Source: Candidatus Moranbacteria bacterium UBA2206
Lineage (GTDB): Bacteria; Patescibacteriota; Minisyncoccia; Moranbacterales; UBA2206
Assembly: GCA_002328565.1 (NCBI GenBank)
Contig: DCUU01000048.1
Location: forward strand, 1 to 10,522
Reading direction: 5' to 3'
Length of the DNA stretch: 10,522 nucleotides
Positions 1-4,830 of the stretch are shown here, piece by piece. Each line of letters opens with the position of its first letter. Position 1 is the stretch's first letter. The notes beneath the pieces were generated by a model that had not been told where the DNA came from, made no database searches, and saw only the letters and a list, made by a program, of their open reading frames with translations. The position numbers and the translations under genes are program-made.

Positions 1-2
1 CC

Positions 3-398
3 TTCGATTCCAAATTTTATGATTGTTTTAACCGATTGAGAAATCGCTACCATCGCGAATTTTTAGTTGGATTGCTGTCCCTAAATCTTTCTTGGATCTG
101 GGTGGCATCCGATAGCGCTTGCCACACCAGAAAAGAAAAGTTGGCAGGCGCAGCCGGAATTCCCTCCAATCAAGAAATGGTAGCAGTTGTCCTAACGCTA
201 GCCGAAGAATTAAATCTTTCCAGTATACAGGTGGCGAATTTACTTATTTATAACGCCGCCAATTTTCTCGGTATTGAAGTATCAAAAAAACTTGTTGAGT
301 ATAAATTGGAATGGAAAATTGATAATTTGCGCTATAACAATGGGAATGTTGTTAACCCATGGAATGGCTCGAGATTATTTTTCCCTTCCAAGCTTTAA
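3..398 (+). CDS. Unrecognised protein, C-terminal part (5' end outside window)
   Basis: The frame is open from base 3 to the TAA at 396-398 with no stop, so the gene probably begins upstream of the window; the only start-like codon near the edge is a TTG at 36 with no SD, which I do not favour. About 131 residues are visible. The middle (SNQEMVAVVLTLAEELNLSS and the stretch after it) looks alpha-helical and amphipathic; the tail is aromatic and Asn-rich and ends FFPSKL. I see no catalytic motif, metal-binding cluster or membrane segment and do not recognise the family. Codon use looks like real coding sequence. A clear intrinsic terminator starts 20 nt after the stop, supporting this as the end of a transcription unit. 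Confidence 0.55.
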   Translation, partial: FDSKFYDCFNRLRNRYHREFLVGLLSLNLSWIWVASDSACHTRKEKLAGAAGIPSNQEMVAVVLTLAEELNLSSIQVANLLIYNAANFLGIEVSKKLVEYKLEWKIDNLRYNNGNVVNPWNGSRLFFPSKL

Positions 399-417
399 CC
401 CTCAAACAATCTAACCC

Positions 418-456
418 CGGCTCGGCGTGCATTTGCATTCCGAGTCGTTTTTATTT
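418..456 (+). terminator. Intrinsic terminator after the first gene
   Basis: An 8-bp stem (CGGCTCGG 418-425 with CCGAGTCG 440-447, one G-U pair) encloses a 14-nt loop that can form an extra TGC/GCA pairing. It is followed by TTTTTATTT. The T tract runs directly into the -35 box of the next promoter, so the two units abut with no spare sequence. Confidence 0.85.
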
Positions 457-484
457 GACTAAACACCCCAATCTTTGCTATTTT
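455..484 (+). promoter_or_regulatory. Promoter of the small-protein unit (unit A)
   Basis: TTGACT (455-460), 18-nt spacer, then an extended -10, TGCTATTTT (476-484). It resembles the promoter at 1041-1069 along its whole length (TTGACTAAACACCCC against TTGACTAATACGCC, and GCTATTTT against GCTAATTT), so the two look duplicated. A perfect 14-nt palindrome, TTAGAAATTTCTAA (489-502), covers the expected transcription start and could be an operator or a small hairpin. Confidence 0.7.
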
Positions 485-500
485 ATTATTAGAAATTTCT

Positions 501-577
501 AAGGAGGAAATTAACAATTTTAGAACTTCTGCGTAGTTCGTTAAAAATTAGTACTGTTAATGACAGTTATTTATATA
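501..577 (+). promoter_or_regulatory. Structured 5' leader, copy A (shared with unit B)
   Basis: In order: AAGGAGGAAAT (501-511), GTTCGTTAAAAA (536-547), a hairpin ACTGT-TAATG-ACAGT (553-567), and TATTTATATA (568-577). The same elements occur in the same order at 1146-1222. The distance from GTTCGTT to the hairpin is 17 nt in both, and the hairpin's closing pair is A-U here but G-C in copy B, a compensatory change pointing to an RNA structure. AAGGAGG looks like a strong SD but no ATG follows it at a usable distance. The real start of the first small gene is about 60 nt further on. Ligand or protein partner unknown. Confidence 0.6.
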
Positions 578-638
578 GAACATGTCTTTATGAAAAGTTT
601 TATTAACCCCAACGCTCTTGGAAGGAGAAAATGAGACC

Positions 639-779
639 ATGAAAGACAAGAAGAAAAAAGTGGCCGGTAAACCACACTGGTGTGACACTGTCGAGGGGAG
701 TAAGGCTTGCTTAAAAAGGCAATCCAGAGAATGCGGAAACCGCTGTCGTCGCGAATGCTTACTCGCAAATAAAAAATGA
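639..779 (+). CDS. Small cysteine-rich basic protein 1 (46 aa), unrecognised
   Basis: A 46-residue product beginning MKDKKKKVAGKP, with five cysteines at 15, 24, 32, 36 and 40 (C-x8-C-x7-C-x3-C-x3-C) and a cluster of arginines between the last three. There is no signal peptide or membrane segment, so it is probably cytoplasmic. The cysteine spacing would suit metal (Zn or Fe-S) binding or nucleic-acid contact; this is inference. An ATG at 631 opens only a 3-codon frame; comparing AAGGAGAAAATGAGACC-ATG here with AAGGAGAAAACGAGA-ATG before the HD gene shows 639 to be the equivalent start. It is the first gene of unit A, 25 nt before a second gene of the same style with the same C-x8-C spacing. 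Confidence 0.55.
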   Translation: MKDKKKKVAGKPHWCDTVEGSKACLKRQSRECGNRCRRECLLANKK

Positions 780-804
780 TTCGATTTAGAAACAGGAGAA
801 AGAA

Positions 805-966
805 ATGAGAAGGAAGAAGAAATCTGGAAAAGAAATTGACATTATTCAAACTGTTCCCGGAAAACCTCCTGAGTGTTCACTTAAGCCGAATAGCCCTCGA
901 TGCGAAAGTAAGAAAAAAAGTCCTTCTGTGCATTTTTGCACTGGAAATGGATGTGCTTTTATTTAA
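805..966 (+). CDS. Small cysteine-rich basic protein 2 (53 aa), unrecognised
   Basis: A 53-residue product starting MRRKKKSGKE, with four cysteines at 24, 33, 45 and 50 (C-x8-C-x11-C-x4-C), a Pro/Ser/Lys-rich middle and the ending CTGNGCAFI. AGGAG at 794-798 precedes the ATG by 6 nt. The basic N-terminus, size and first C-x8-C spacing match the gene before it, suggesting distant paralogues or two parts of one complex. Four cysteines would suit a single zinc knuckle or two disulfides. The stop is followed 8 nt later by a terminator, so the two small proteins form a complete bicistronic unit. Family not recognised. A longer overlapping frame (936-1139) runs through the terminator and next promoter and is not credible. 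Confidence 0.55.
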   Translation: MRRKKKSGKEIDIIQTVPGKPPECSLKPNSPRCESKKKSPSVHFCTGNGCAFI

Positions 967-973
967 AAACTGC

Positions 974-1030
974 ACAGCCCGGCAATCGATTCCAAGAAAT
1001 TTGGATGAAGTCGCTGGGCTGTTTTTATTT
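974..1030 (+). terminator. Intrinsic terminator of unit A
   Basis: A 10-bp stem ACAGCCCGGC (974-983) with GCTGGGCTGT (1013-1022), one G-U pair, followed by TTTTTATTT. The long loop holds a second small pairing, TCCAA/TTGGA. The T tract has the same TTTTTATTT sequence as the terminator at 418-456. Confidence 0.85.
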
Positions 1031-1040
1031 ACCAAATTAT

Positions 1041-1069
1041 TTGACTAATACGCCAATTACCGCTAATTT
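1041..1069 (+). promoter_or_regulatory. Promoter of the HD/PRTase-like/OMPDC-like operon (unit B)
   Basis: TTGACT (1041-1046), exact 17-nt spacer, TAATTT (1064-1069). It is near consensus for a housekeeping sigma factor and a close relative of the unit A promoter. The expected start of transcription is about 1076, giving a long leader of about 200 nt before the first gene. Confidence 0.75.
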
Positions 1070-1080
1070 AAACTTAGCTA

Positions 1081-1137
1081 ATCCCGCACTAACTTTTGGC
1101 TTTTTATTTAATTTTTGGCTAAAAGTTAGTACGGGAT
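1081..1137 (+). promoter_or_regulatory. Long hairpin at the start of the unit B transcript
   Basis: Arms 1081-1097 and 1121-1137 pair over 17 positions with one C-A mismatch; the loop of 23 nt is T-rich. It is not followed by a T tract, so it is not an ordinary terminator for this strand. The GGGA in the right arm (1133-1136) can also pair with TCCC immediately downstream (1141-1144), next to AAGGAGG, so two exclusive folds are possible. Unit A lacks a hairpin of this size and has only the 14-nt palindrome at 489-502 in the same place. Confidence 0.55.
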
Positions 1138-1145
1138 AAATCCCC

Positions 1146-1222
1146 AAGGAGGAAATCGAATGATTTGAGGATTTTATGGGTGGTTCGTTAAAAAACAACG
1201 CTGTAAAATACAGCTTTTATAT
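1146..1222 (+). promoter_or_regulatory. Structured 5' leader, copy B
   Basis: AAGGAGGAAAT (1146-1156), GTTCGTTAAAAA (1183-1194), hairpin GCTGT-AAAAT-ACAGC (1200-1214), then TTTTATATA. It matches copy A at 501-577 in order and nearly in spacing (37 against 35 nt, then 17 and 17), with the hairpin loop changed but the stem kept. A 25-codon frame (1176-1253) with GAGG upstream overlaps it, and AAGGAGG precedes a 2-codon ATG-ATT-TGA; copy A has no ATG in the equivalent frame, so I favour a structured RNA over a leader peptide. Confidence 0.6.
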
Positions 1223-1275
1223 AAATAACTCTAGGACTTTATTAATTTTTTAGGGAAGGAAAGGAGAAAACGAGA

Positions 1276-1809
1276 ATGGATTTCACGCAAAAACTTCCAT
1301 CATTATTGGCTTTTGTTATTCAGGCACACTCAGAAAAATGTAAATTACCCAGTATGGCAATAAGAAAACACGATGGCTCAACTCCGTATTCAATCCACCC
1401 GGTTTGGTGTGCAATGACAATCCTCGCTGAGGAAAAATTGCCACGAAACATTCGTGAGCTAGGAGCAGAAGTGCTCCTTAACCACGATGTACCGGAGGAT
1501 ACTACGGAAGAAATTCCCGATTATGTGAGTGAGGAAGGTAAAGTGCTAATCAGTGAAATGATTTTCGCTGATTCAGCCGATGAAATGCAACGGATCTGGA
1601 CACGAAGCAAGCTCACGATACTTTTTAAGCTGTATGATAAGGTATCAAACTGGCTTGACTCAACCACCTATTTCAAAAAACAAGGCGCTAAATATTATTA
1701 CGACCGCCTTGATTATCTCGTTAAACTGACCGACTTTGCGGAGGAAAACTTTGGGAATTTAAACATCGTTATAATGGCAAGAGCTATTGAAAAAGAGAGG
1801 AGAAAATAA
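1276..1809 (+). CDS. HD-domain hydrolase of the SpoT/MESH1 type (177 aa)
   Basis: A single-domain metal-dependent HD phosphohydrolase. The motifs of (p)ppGpp hydrolases are present in order: R30-K31 with G34-x-PY then H41-P42, H70-D71, E74-D75, and KLYDKVSN (118-125) giving D121 and N125. The His/Asp metal ligands and the E-D catalytic pair are therefore intact. There is no synthetase, TGS or ACT domain, and the length fits a stand-alone small alarmone hydrolase. The known activity of close relatives is removal of the 3'-pyrophosphate of (p)ppGpp or a phosphate from NADPH; another nucleotide substrate is possible here, given the neighbours. AAGGAG lies 9 nt before the ATG. First gene of unit B, 42 nt before the PRTase-like gene. 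Confidence 0.8.
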   Translation: MDFTQKLPSLLAFVIQAHSEKCKLPSMAIRKHDGSTPYSIHPVWCAMTILAEEKLPRNIRELGAEVLLNHDVPEDTTEEIPDYVSEEGKVLISEMIFADSADEMQRIWTRSKLTILFKLYDKVSNWLDSTTYFKKQGAKYYYDRLDYLVKLTDFAEENFGNLNIVIMARAIEKERRK

Positions 1810-1851
1810 AACACAACAATCACAATCTAACATCACCCAAGAGGAGAAAAG

Positions 1852-3018
1852 ATGGATATTCGAACTGAACAAATAGCAAGAATGATCATAGAATCTGGCG
1901 CAGCAGATATTAGAGAGATACCCGAAAAAGTTTCAAATGAAGAAGTATCTCTGCTTCTGCTAAAACATCAACCCTTTCTATATTCCTCAGGAAACTGGGG
2001 ACCAGGATACATCTCCATTAAAGGGATGGTTTCTTTCCCGGAAAAAATGGATGCTATGGGTAATGAGTTAGGCAGAAAAGTTAGCCAAGGTGGCCACAAA
2101 GTCAAATTTGTAGCGGGGAATCTCACTGGAGGAGTGATACCCGCATGGATTCTTAAAAATTATTTATCCAGAGAATACAATATTCCCATCGGTTTCTTGT
2201 ATGTTTACGGATCCCGATCGCTTGATGGCAAAAGAAGGTTGGTCGCGATCGATGAATCAAATTGGCCATTATTACTTAATGGTTTTCGTTCATCGATACA
2301 AAACAGTCAAAACGAGGGTTTGTCTTTCGACTTTATAGCTGGTTGCGTACCAACAGGCATGCCATTCGCTTACGAACTCAGCAAAGAATTCAATGTGCCG
2401 TTTGTTTATATTAGAGAAGAGAGAAAGAAAGGCGGACACAAGGAATTAATCACGGGGAACAAAAACAATCCCCTCATACAATATGGGCAGACTGGCCTGG
2501 TAATCGGAAAAACTGAAGACCTATTCGCCTCTTCTCAAGCGGGAGTTGAAATTCTTGAAAACGAAGGATACAACGGCATGAGTATCGGTCCCATCCTTCG
2601 CGATGACTCTCCTTTTCTTAGCGAATTCGCCGAAAAAATTACCTACGACATTCAAGGTGATCCCCAAAAAAGAGAAGGTTTATTTGCAGGAGGAAATATA
2701 GGTATCGATATTGAGGAACTCGTCAATTATTCCCAAACAACATGTACCAGTTGCTTATCTCTCAGACTGAGGGGTTATCAAATCCGACAAGCTGGAACAA
2801 TTCTCTACTACGATAACCCGACAGCAAATTCTGCCCTTGAAGATAATGGAATCGAAATGATTTATGTGATTAAGCTCCGAGACGTTATCGAAGTGGCAAA
2901 AAAAATGGGGCGATTTTCTCCAAAAGCCATCGATGATTACCTCTCATTTCTTTCAAATCCGTCCCAATGGCAAAAAACCAGAGGACTAACACCCATACAA
3001 GGAGGAGGAACATTATGA
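1852..3018 (+). CDS. Orotate phosphoribosyltransferase-like protein (388 aa), divergent PRPP loop
   Basis: A PRTase-fold protein nearest to the PyrE family but far longer than the usual ~210 aa. The N-terminal part has FLYSSGNWGPGYI (42-54), comparable to the SG-x-x-SPYY entry segment of OPRTs, then FVAGNLTGGVIP (86-97). A second, similar strand-loop follows, FIAGCVPTGMP (161-171), leading to VYIREERKKGGH (185-196), which resembles the OPRT flexible loop with its lysines and His. Near 287-300, IEELVNYSQTTCTS sits where OPRTs carry the PRPP motif VEDLxxTGGTS: the acidic pair is kept as E-E but the TGG is lost. The last 80 residues read as the standard C-terminal strand-helix pair. AGAGGAG precedes the ATG; the 3' end overlaps the next gene by ATGA, so the two are probably translationally coupled. 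PRPP binding may be weakened, or the substrate may differ. Confidence 0.7.
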   Translation: MDIRTEQIARMIIESGAADIREIPEKVSNEEVSLLLLKHQPFLYSSGNWGPGYISIKGMVSFPEKMDAMGNELGRKVSQGGHKVKFVAGNLTGGVIPAWILKNYLSREYNIPIGFLYVYGSRSLDGKRRLVAIDESNWPLLLNGFRSSIQNSQNEGLSFDFIAGCVPTGMPFAYELSKEFNVPFVYIREERKKGGHKELITGNKNNPLIQYGQTGLVIGKTEDLFASSQAGVEILENEGYNGMSIGPILRDDSPFLSEFAEKITYDIQGDPQKREGLFAGGNIGIDIEELVNYSQTTCTSCLSLRLRGYQIRQAGTILYYDNPTANSALEDNGIEMIYVIKLRDVIEVAKKMGRFSPKAIDDYLSFLSNPSQWQKTRGLTPIQGGGTL

Positions 3019-3728
3019 AAAATATGCAGTTTCCACACACTTATCTGGCAGTCGATGATTCCACTCGCGAAGGCGCGATTAAAAAAGCGCGCATGATTGA
3101 AGGAGTCGAAGGTGACTACGGAATTAAATTAAATCTGGATCTTATCCTTCGTGGATCCAAGATTATAACCGAAATCGGAGAAATCACCGGTCGCCCGGTA
3201 TTTGCCGATCTCAAGATGAACAATGGAAAGCGCACCATGAGGGAATTGGTGCAGGAAGTTGCGGACAGAGGCGCAAAAATGGTAAATGCCTACGTTCAGG
3301 CAGACAGGCTTCTTTCTGAAGCGATTAAAACTGCTGAAGCTTACAATGTGATATTCCTGGGCGTTACCGTCACCACTCATTTTGATGAGGCATATTGTCG
3401 TAAATATTACAGACGCTCACTTCCGGAAACAATTGATTTCCTCGCCAAAGAGGCCATCAACCAAGGATGTCATGGGTATATCATTCCCGGGACCATGCTT
3501 AAATTTGTTTCCAATGTCGATGGAATAAAATTCGTTCCAGCTACTCGGCCCCACTGGTATAACGACAAAAAAACCAACGACCAGGAACAGCTTTGCCAGC
3601 CAGGAGAAGCAATCAGTAATTCCGCTGATATGATTTCCTGCGGAAGTCCGGTTTTTAAATCACCGGATCCGAAAGAAGCTCTTTCGTTAATTCTCGACGA
3701 GGTAAGCGCTGCGCTGGCTGAACGGTAA
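3015..3728 (+). CDS. Orotidine 5'-phosphate decarboxylase-like TIM barrel (237 aa)
   Basis: A member of the OMPDC/HUMPS superfamily. YLAVDDST (10-17) is the first strand with its Asp pair; GIKLNL (36-41) carries the strand-2 Lys; FADLKMNN (63-70) is the D-x-K-x-x-D active-site segment, here D65-x-K67-x-x-N70; LGVTVTTHFDE (115-125) and VPATRP (174-179) match the later strands; ISCGSPV (207-213) replaces the usual VGRPI, so the phosphate-gripping Arg is Ser. The catalytic Lys is intact, but two ligand contacts differ from true PyrF. The start is chosen at 3015 because AAGGAGGAGG lies just upstream and the ATG overlaps the preceding stop as ATGA; an upstream in-frame ATG at 2967 would add 16 Arg/Thr-rich residues with no SD. 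Last gene of unit B. It may decarboxylate OMP or act on another ribulose- or nucleoside-phosphate. Confidence 0.75.
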   Translation: MKNMQFPHTYLAVDDSTREGAIKKARMIEGVEGDYGIKLNLDLILRGSKIITEIGEITGRPVFADLKMNNGKRTMRELVQEVADRGAKMVNAYVQADRLLSEAIKTAEAYNVIFLGVTVTTHFDEAYCRKYYRRSLPETIDFLAKEAINQGCHGYIIPGTMLKFVSNVDGIKFVPATRPHWYNDKKTNDQEQLCQPGEAISNSADMISCGSPVFKSPDPKEALSLILDEVSAALAER

Positions 3729-3760
3729 ACAATTTTCAATGAAAAATTAATTCTATCAAT

Positions 3761-3817
3761 ATAACCCCGCGACCTAACAGAAAGAATTCTGTAAAAGTCG
3801 CGTGGGTTATTTTTTTA
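3761..3817 (+). terminator. Strong intrinsic terminator of unit B
   Basis: A 13-bp stem, ATAACCCCGCGAC (3761-3773) with GTCGCG-T-GGGTTAT (3797-3810, one bulged T), topped by an inner ACAG/CTGT pairing and followed by seven T. It ends the operon 32 nt after the last stop. Confidence 0.9.
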
Positions 3818-3835
3818 TCTCCAGAAAAAATCCAC

Positions 3836-3864
3836 TTGATTATTGTTTTATTTTAAACTATAAT
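3836..3864 (+). promoter_or_regulatory. Promoter of the GTP cyclohydrolase II-like gene
   Basis: TTGATT (3836-3841), 17-nt spacer, perfect TATAAT (3859-3864). Transcription should start near 3871, leaving only about 18 nt of leader and no SD, so initiation is close to leaderless. Confidence 0.8.
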
Positions 3865-3888
3865 CATAATCTAGTTTTAAATTTAATT

Positions 3889-4635
3889 ATGAAAATCATC
3901 AATAAAAAACAAAAATCCCTCCTTTCTCGCATAAAAAGCGGAAGCAAAATCCTTTCTAAGAGTTTCACCATTAGAGATAATAGCAAAACTAAAAATATTT
4001 TAGTTAGTCGGGAGGGGATAGGGATAATAAAAACCACCTATGGTAATTTTTGGTATTTCAATTTCCATATTTCTGATAAATGGAAAAATTATTCAGTCAT
4101 AGTAAGGGCGAATAAACTCGATAAAAACTTAAACCCAGTTTTTAAAAACAAGAAAACTCTTATTTTACGCATTGATTCAGGTTGTGACACAGGACAAATC
4201 TTTGATGATCTTACTTGCGACTGCAAAAAACAACTTCAAAAAGCAATGAACATAATTGCTAAAGAAAAAGAAGGAATAATTATCCGCATTAATGGACAAG
4301 ATGGACGAGGGATGGGTTTACCTTTTAAATTAGCCACGTTATGGATTCAAGAAGAATTAGAAATCAATACAATTGAAGCTGCCAAGTTAATTGGCAATAA
4401 AGAACAAATTGAGAAACGAAATTACGTGGGTGCCATTTCAATTTTAAAATTTTTCAACATTTCCCCAAAAATTATTATAAATCTTTTGACAAATAATCCC
4501 AAAAAAACAAAATCCTTGTTACAAAATGGATTTTCAAAAACAAACCAAATTCCTTTTAATATCACGCCAACTAAGAACACGAGAATTCATCTTGAAGCAA
4601 AAAAAGATTACTTTAAATGCACCTACGAAAATTAA
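3889..4635 (+). CDS. ribA: GTP cyclohydrolase II-like protein (248 aa), stand-alone and divergent
   Basis: RibA domain: LRIDSGCDTGQIF (93-105) and TCDCKKQL (109-116) give the three zinc cysteines C99, C110, C112 in the classic C-x10-C-x-C layout. GQDGRGMGL (136-144) matches the QEGRGIGL motif with E changed to D, then a conserved IEAAKLIG (162-169) and LLTNNPKK (199-206). Classic GCH II opens the imidazole ring of GTP as the first step of riboflavin synthesis. The Tyr just before QEGR in the standard enzyme is not evident; the segment reads IIIRINGQDGR, one residue longer. No other rib gene and no RibB domain are present, so a full pathway is unsupported here. The N-terminal 35 residues are Lys/Ser-rich. 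The start at 3889 fits the TATAAT at 3859; an upstream in-frame GTG at 3802 lies inside the previous terminator and is rejected. A different product or a salvage/signalling role is possible. Confidence 0.75.
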   Translation: MKIINKKQKSLLSRIKSGSKILSKSFTIRDNSKTKNILVSREGIGIIKTTYGNFWYFNFHISDKWKNYSVIVRANKLDKNLNPVFKNKKTLILRIDSGCDTGQIFDDLTCDCKKQLQKAMNIIAKEKEGIIIRINGQDGRGMGLPFKLATLWIQEELEINTIEAAKLIGNKEQIEKRNYVGAISILKFFNISPKIIINLLTNNPKKTKSLLQNGFSKTNQIPFNITPTKNTRIHLEAKKDYFKCTYEN

Positions 4636-4664
4636 GGTACCTATCTAAATACCTACTCAAAAAT

Positions 4665-4693
4665 TTGACACAATCCCGATTCTAAACTACAAT
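4665..4693 (+). promoter_or_regulatory. Strong promoter ahead of the small-RNA candidate
   Basis: TTGACA (4665-4670), 17-nt spacer, TACAAT (4688-4693): the best -35 in the window. The expected start is about 4700, directly before a folded region and a terminator, with no start codon between. Confidence 0.8.
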
Positions 4694-4699
4694 AACTTT

Positions 4700-4808
4700 A
4701 CGGTTAATTATTAAGAAAAGTGAATAGGGGATGGTTTAATCCCTATTTATACACAGCTTAGGCTGTGGATAAAGTCTTAATAATTCCCTATTTTAGAGGA
4801 ATTTTTTT
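4700..4808 (+). ncRNA. Candidate small structured RNA (~105 nt, three-way junction)
   Basis: Between a consensus promoter and an intrinsic terminator with no credible ORF, the sequence folds by eye into: closing stem P1 AATTATTAAGA (4706-4716) with TCTTAATAATT (4775-4785), 11 perfect pairs; P2 4722-4730 with 4740-4748, 9 pairs including two G-U; P3 CACAGC-TTAG-GCTGTG (4752-4767). The right arm of P1 shares four bases (4782-4785) with the terminator stem, so the two folds compete at the edge. It could be a free sRNA or a terminating riboswitch-like leader for the nuclease gene downstream. It does not match 6S, SRP, tmRNA, RNase P or a riboswitch that I can recall. Confidence 0.5.
4782..4808 (+). 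terminator. Intrinsic terminator of the small-RNA candidate
   Basis: AATTCCCTA (4782-4790) pairs with TAG-A-GGAATT (4794-4803, one bulged A) round a 3-nt loop, followed by a run of seven T (4802-4808). It ends exactly where the inverted repeat of the next element begins. Confidence 0.75.
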
Positions 4809-4830
4809 ATCCCCCACCACTTTTAACTTA
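4809..4830 (+). repeat. Left inverted-repeat arm of the GIY-YIG unit
   Basis: Begins ATCCCCCACCACTTTTAACT and ends at the A of the start ATG. Perfect reverse complement of 5077-5098. Confidence 0.85.

Noticed and set aside
631..642. ATG-AGA-CCA-TGA mini-ORF overlapping the first small gene
   Set aside because: Comparison with the site before the HD gene shows that the ATG comes from a C-to-T difference; the real start aligns at 639.
571..849. 92-aa ORF on the - strand
   Set aside because: It runs antisense through the unit A leader and the first Cys-rich gene; the + strand has promoter, SD and terminator, and the - strand has none.
836..1048. 70-aa + strand ORF
   Set aside because: Out of frame with the 53-aa gene that has an SD, and it runs through the unit A terminator and into the next promoter.
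936..1139. 67-aa + strand ORF
   Set aside because: Covers a terminator, a promoter and a long hairpin; it starts inside another gene without an SD.
1176..1253. Possible 25-codon leader peptide in the unit B leader with GAGG upstream
   Set aside because: The equivalent frame in leader A has no ATG and a different amino-acid sequence, while the RNA hairpin is conserved; kept only as a remote option.
2967..3014. Upstream extension of the OMPDC-like protein
   Set aside because: No SD, Arg/Thr-rich and outside the domain; AAGGAGGAGG and the ATGA overlap mark 3015 as the start.
3802..3888. 29-residue N-terminal extension of the RibA-like protein from GTG
   Set aside because: It would begin inside the terminator stem and span the TTGATT/TATAAT promoter.
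4700..4808. Idea that this stretch is the replication origin
   Set aside because: Only two DnaA-like boxes, no dnaA/dnaN/rpmH neighbours and no direct AT-rich repeats of an unwinding element; a transcribed small RNA explains more of it.
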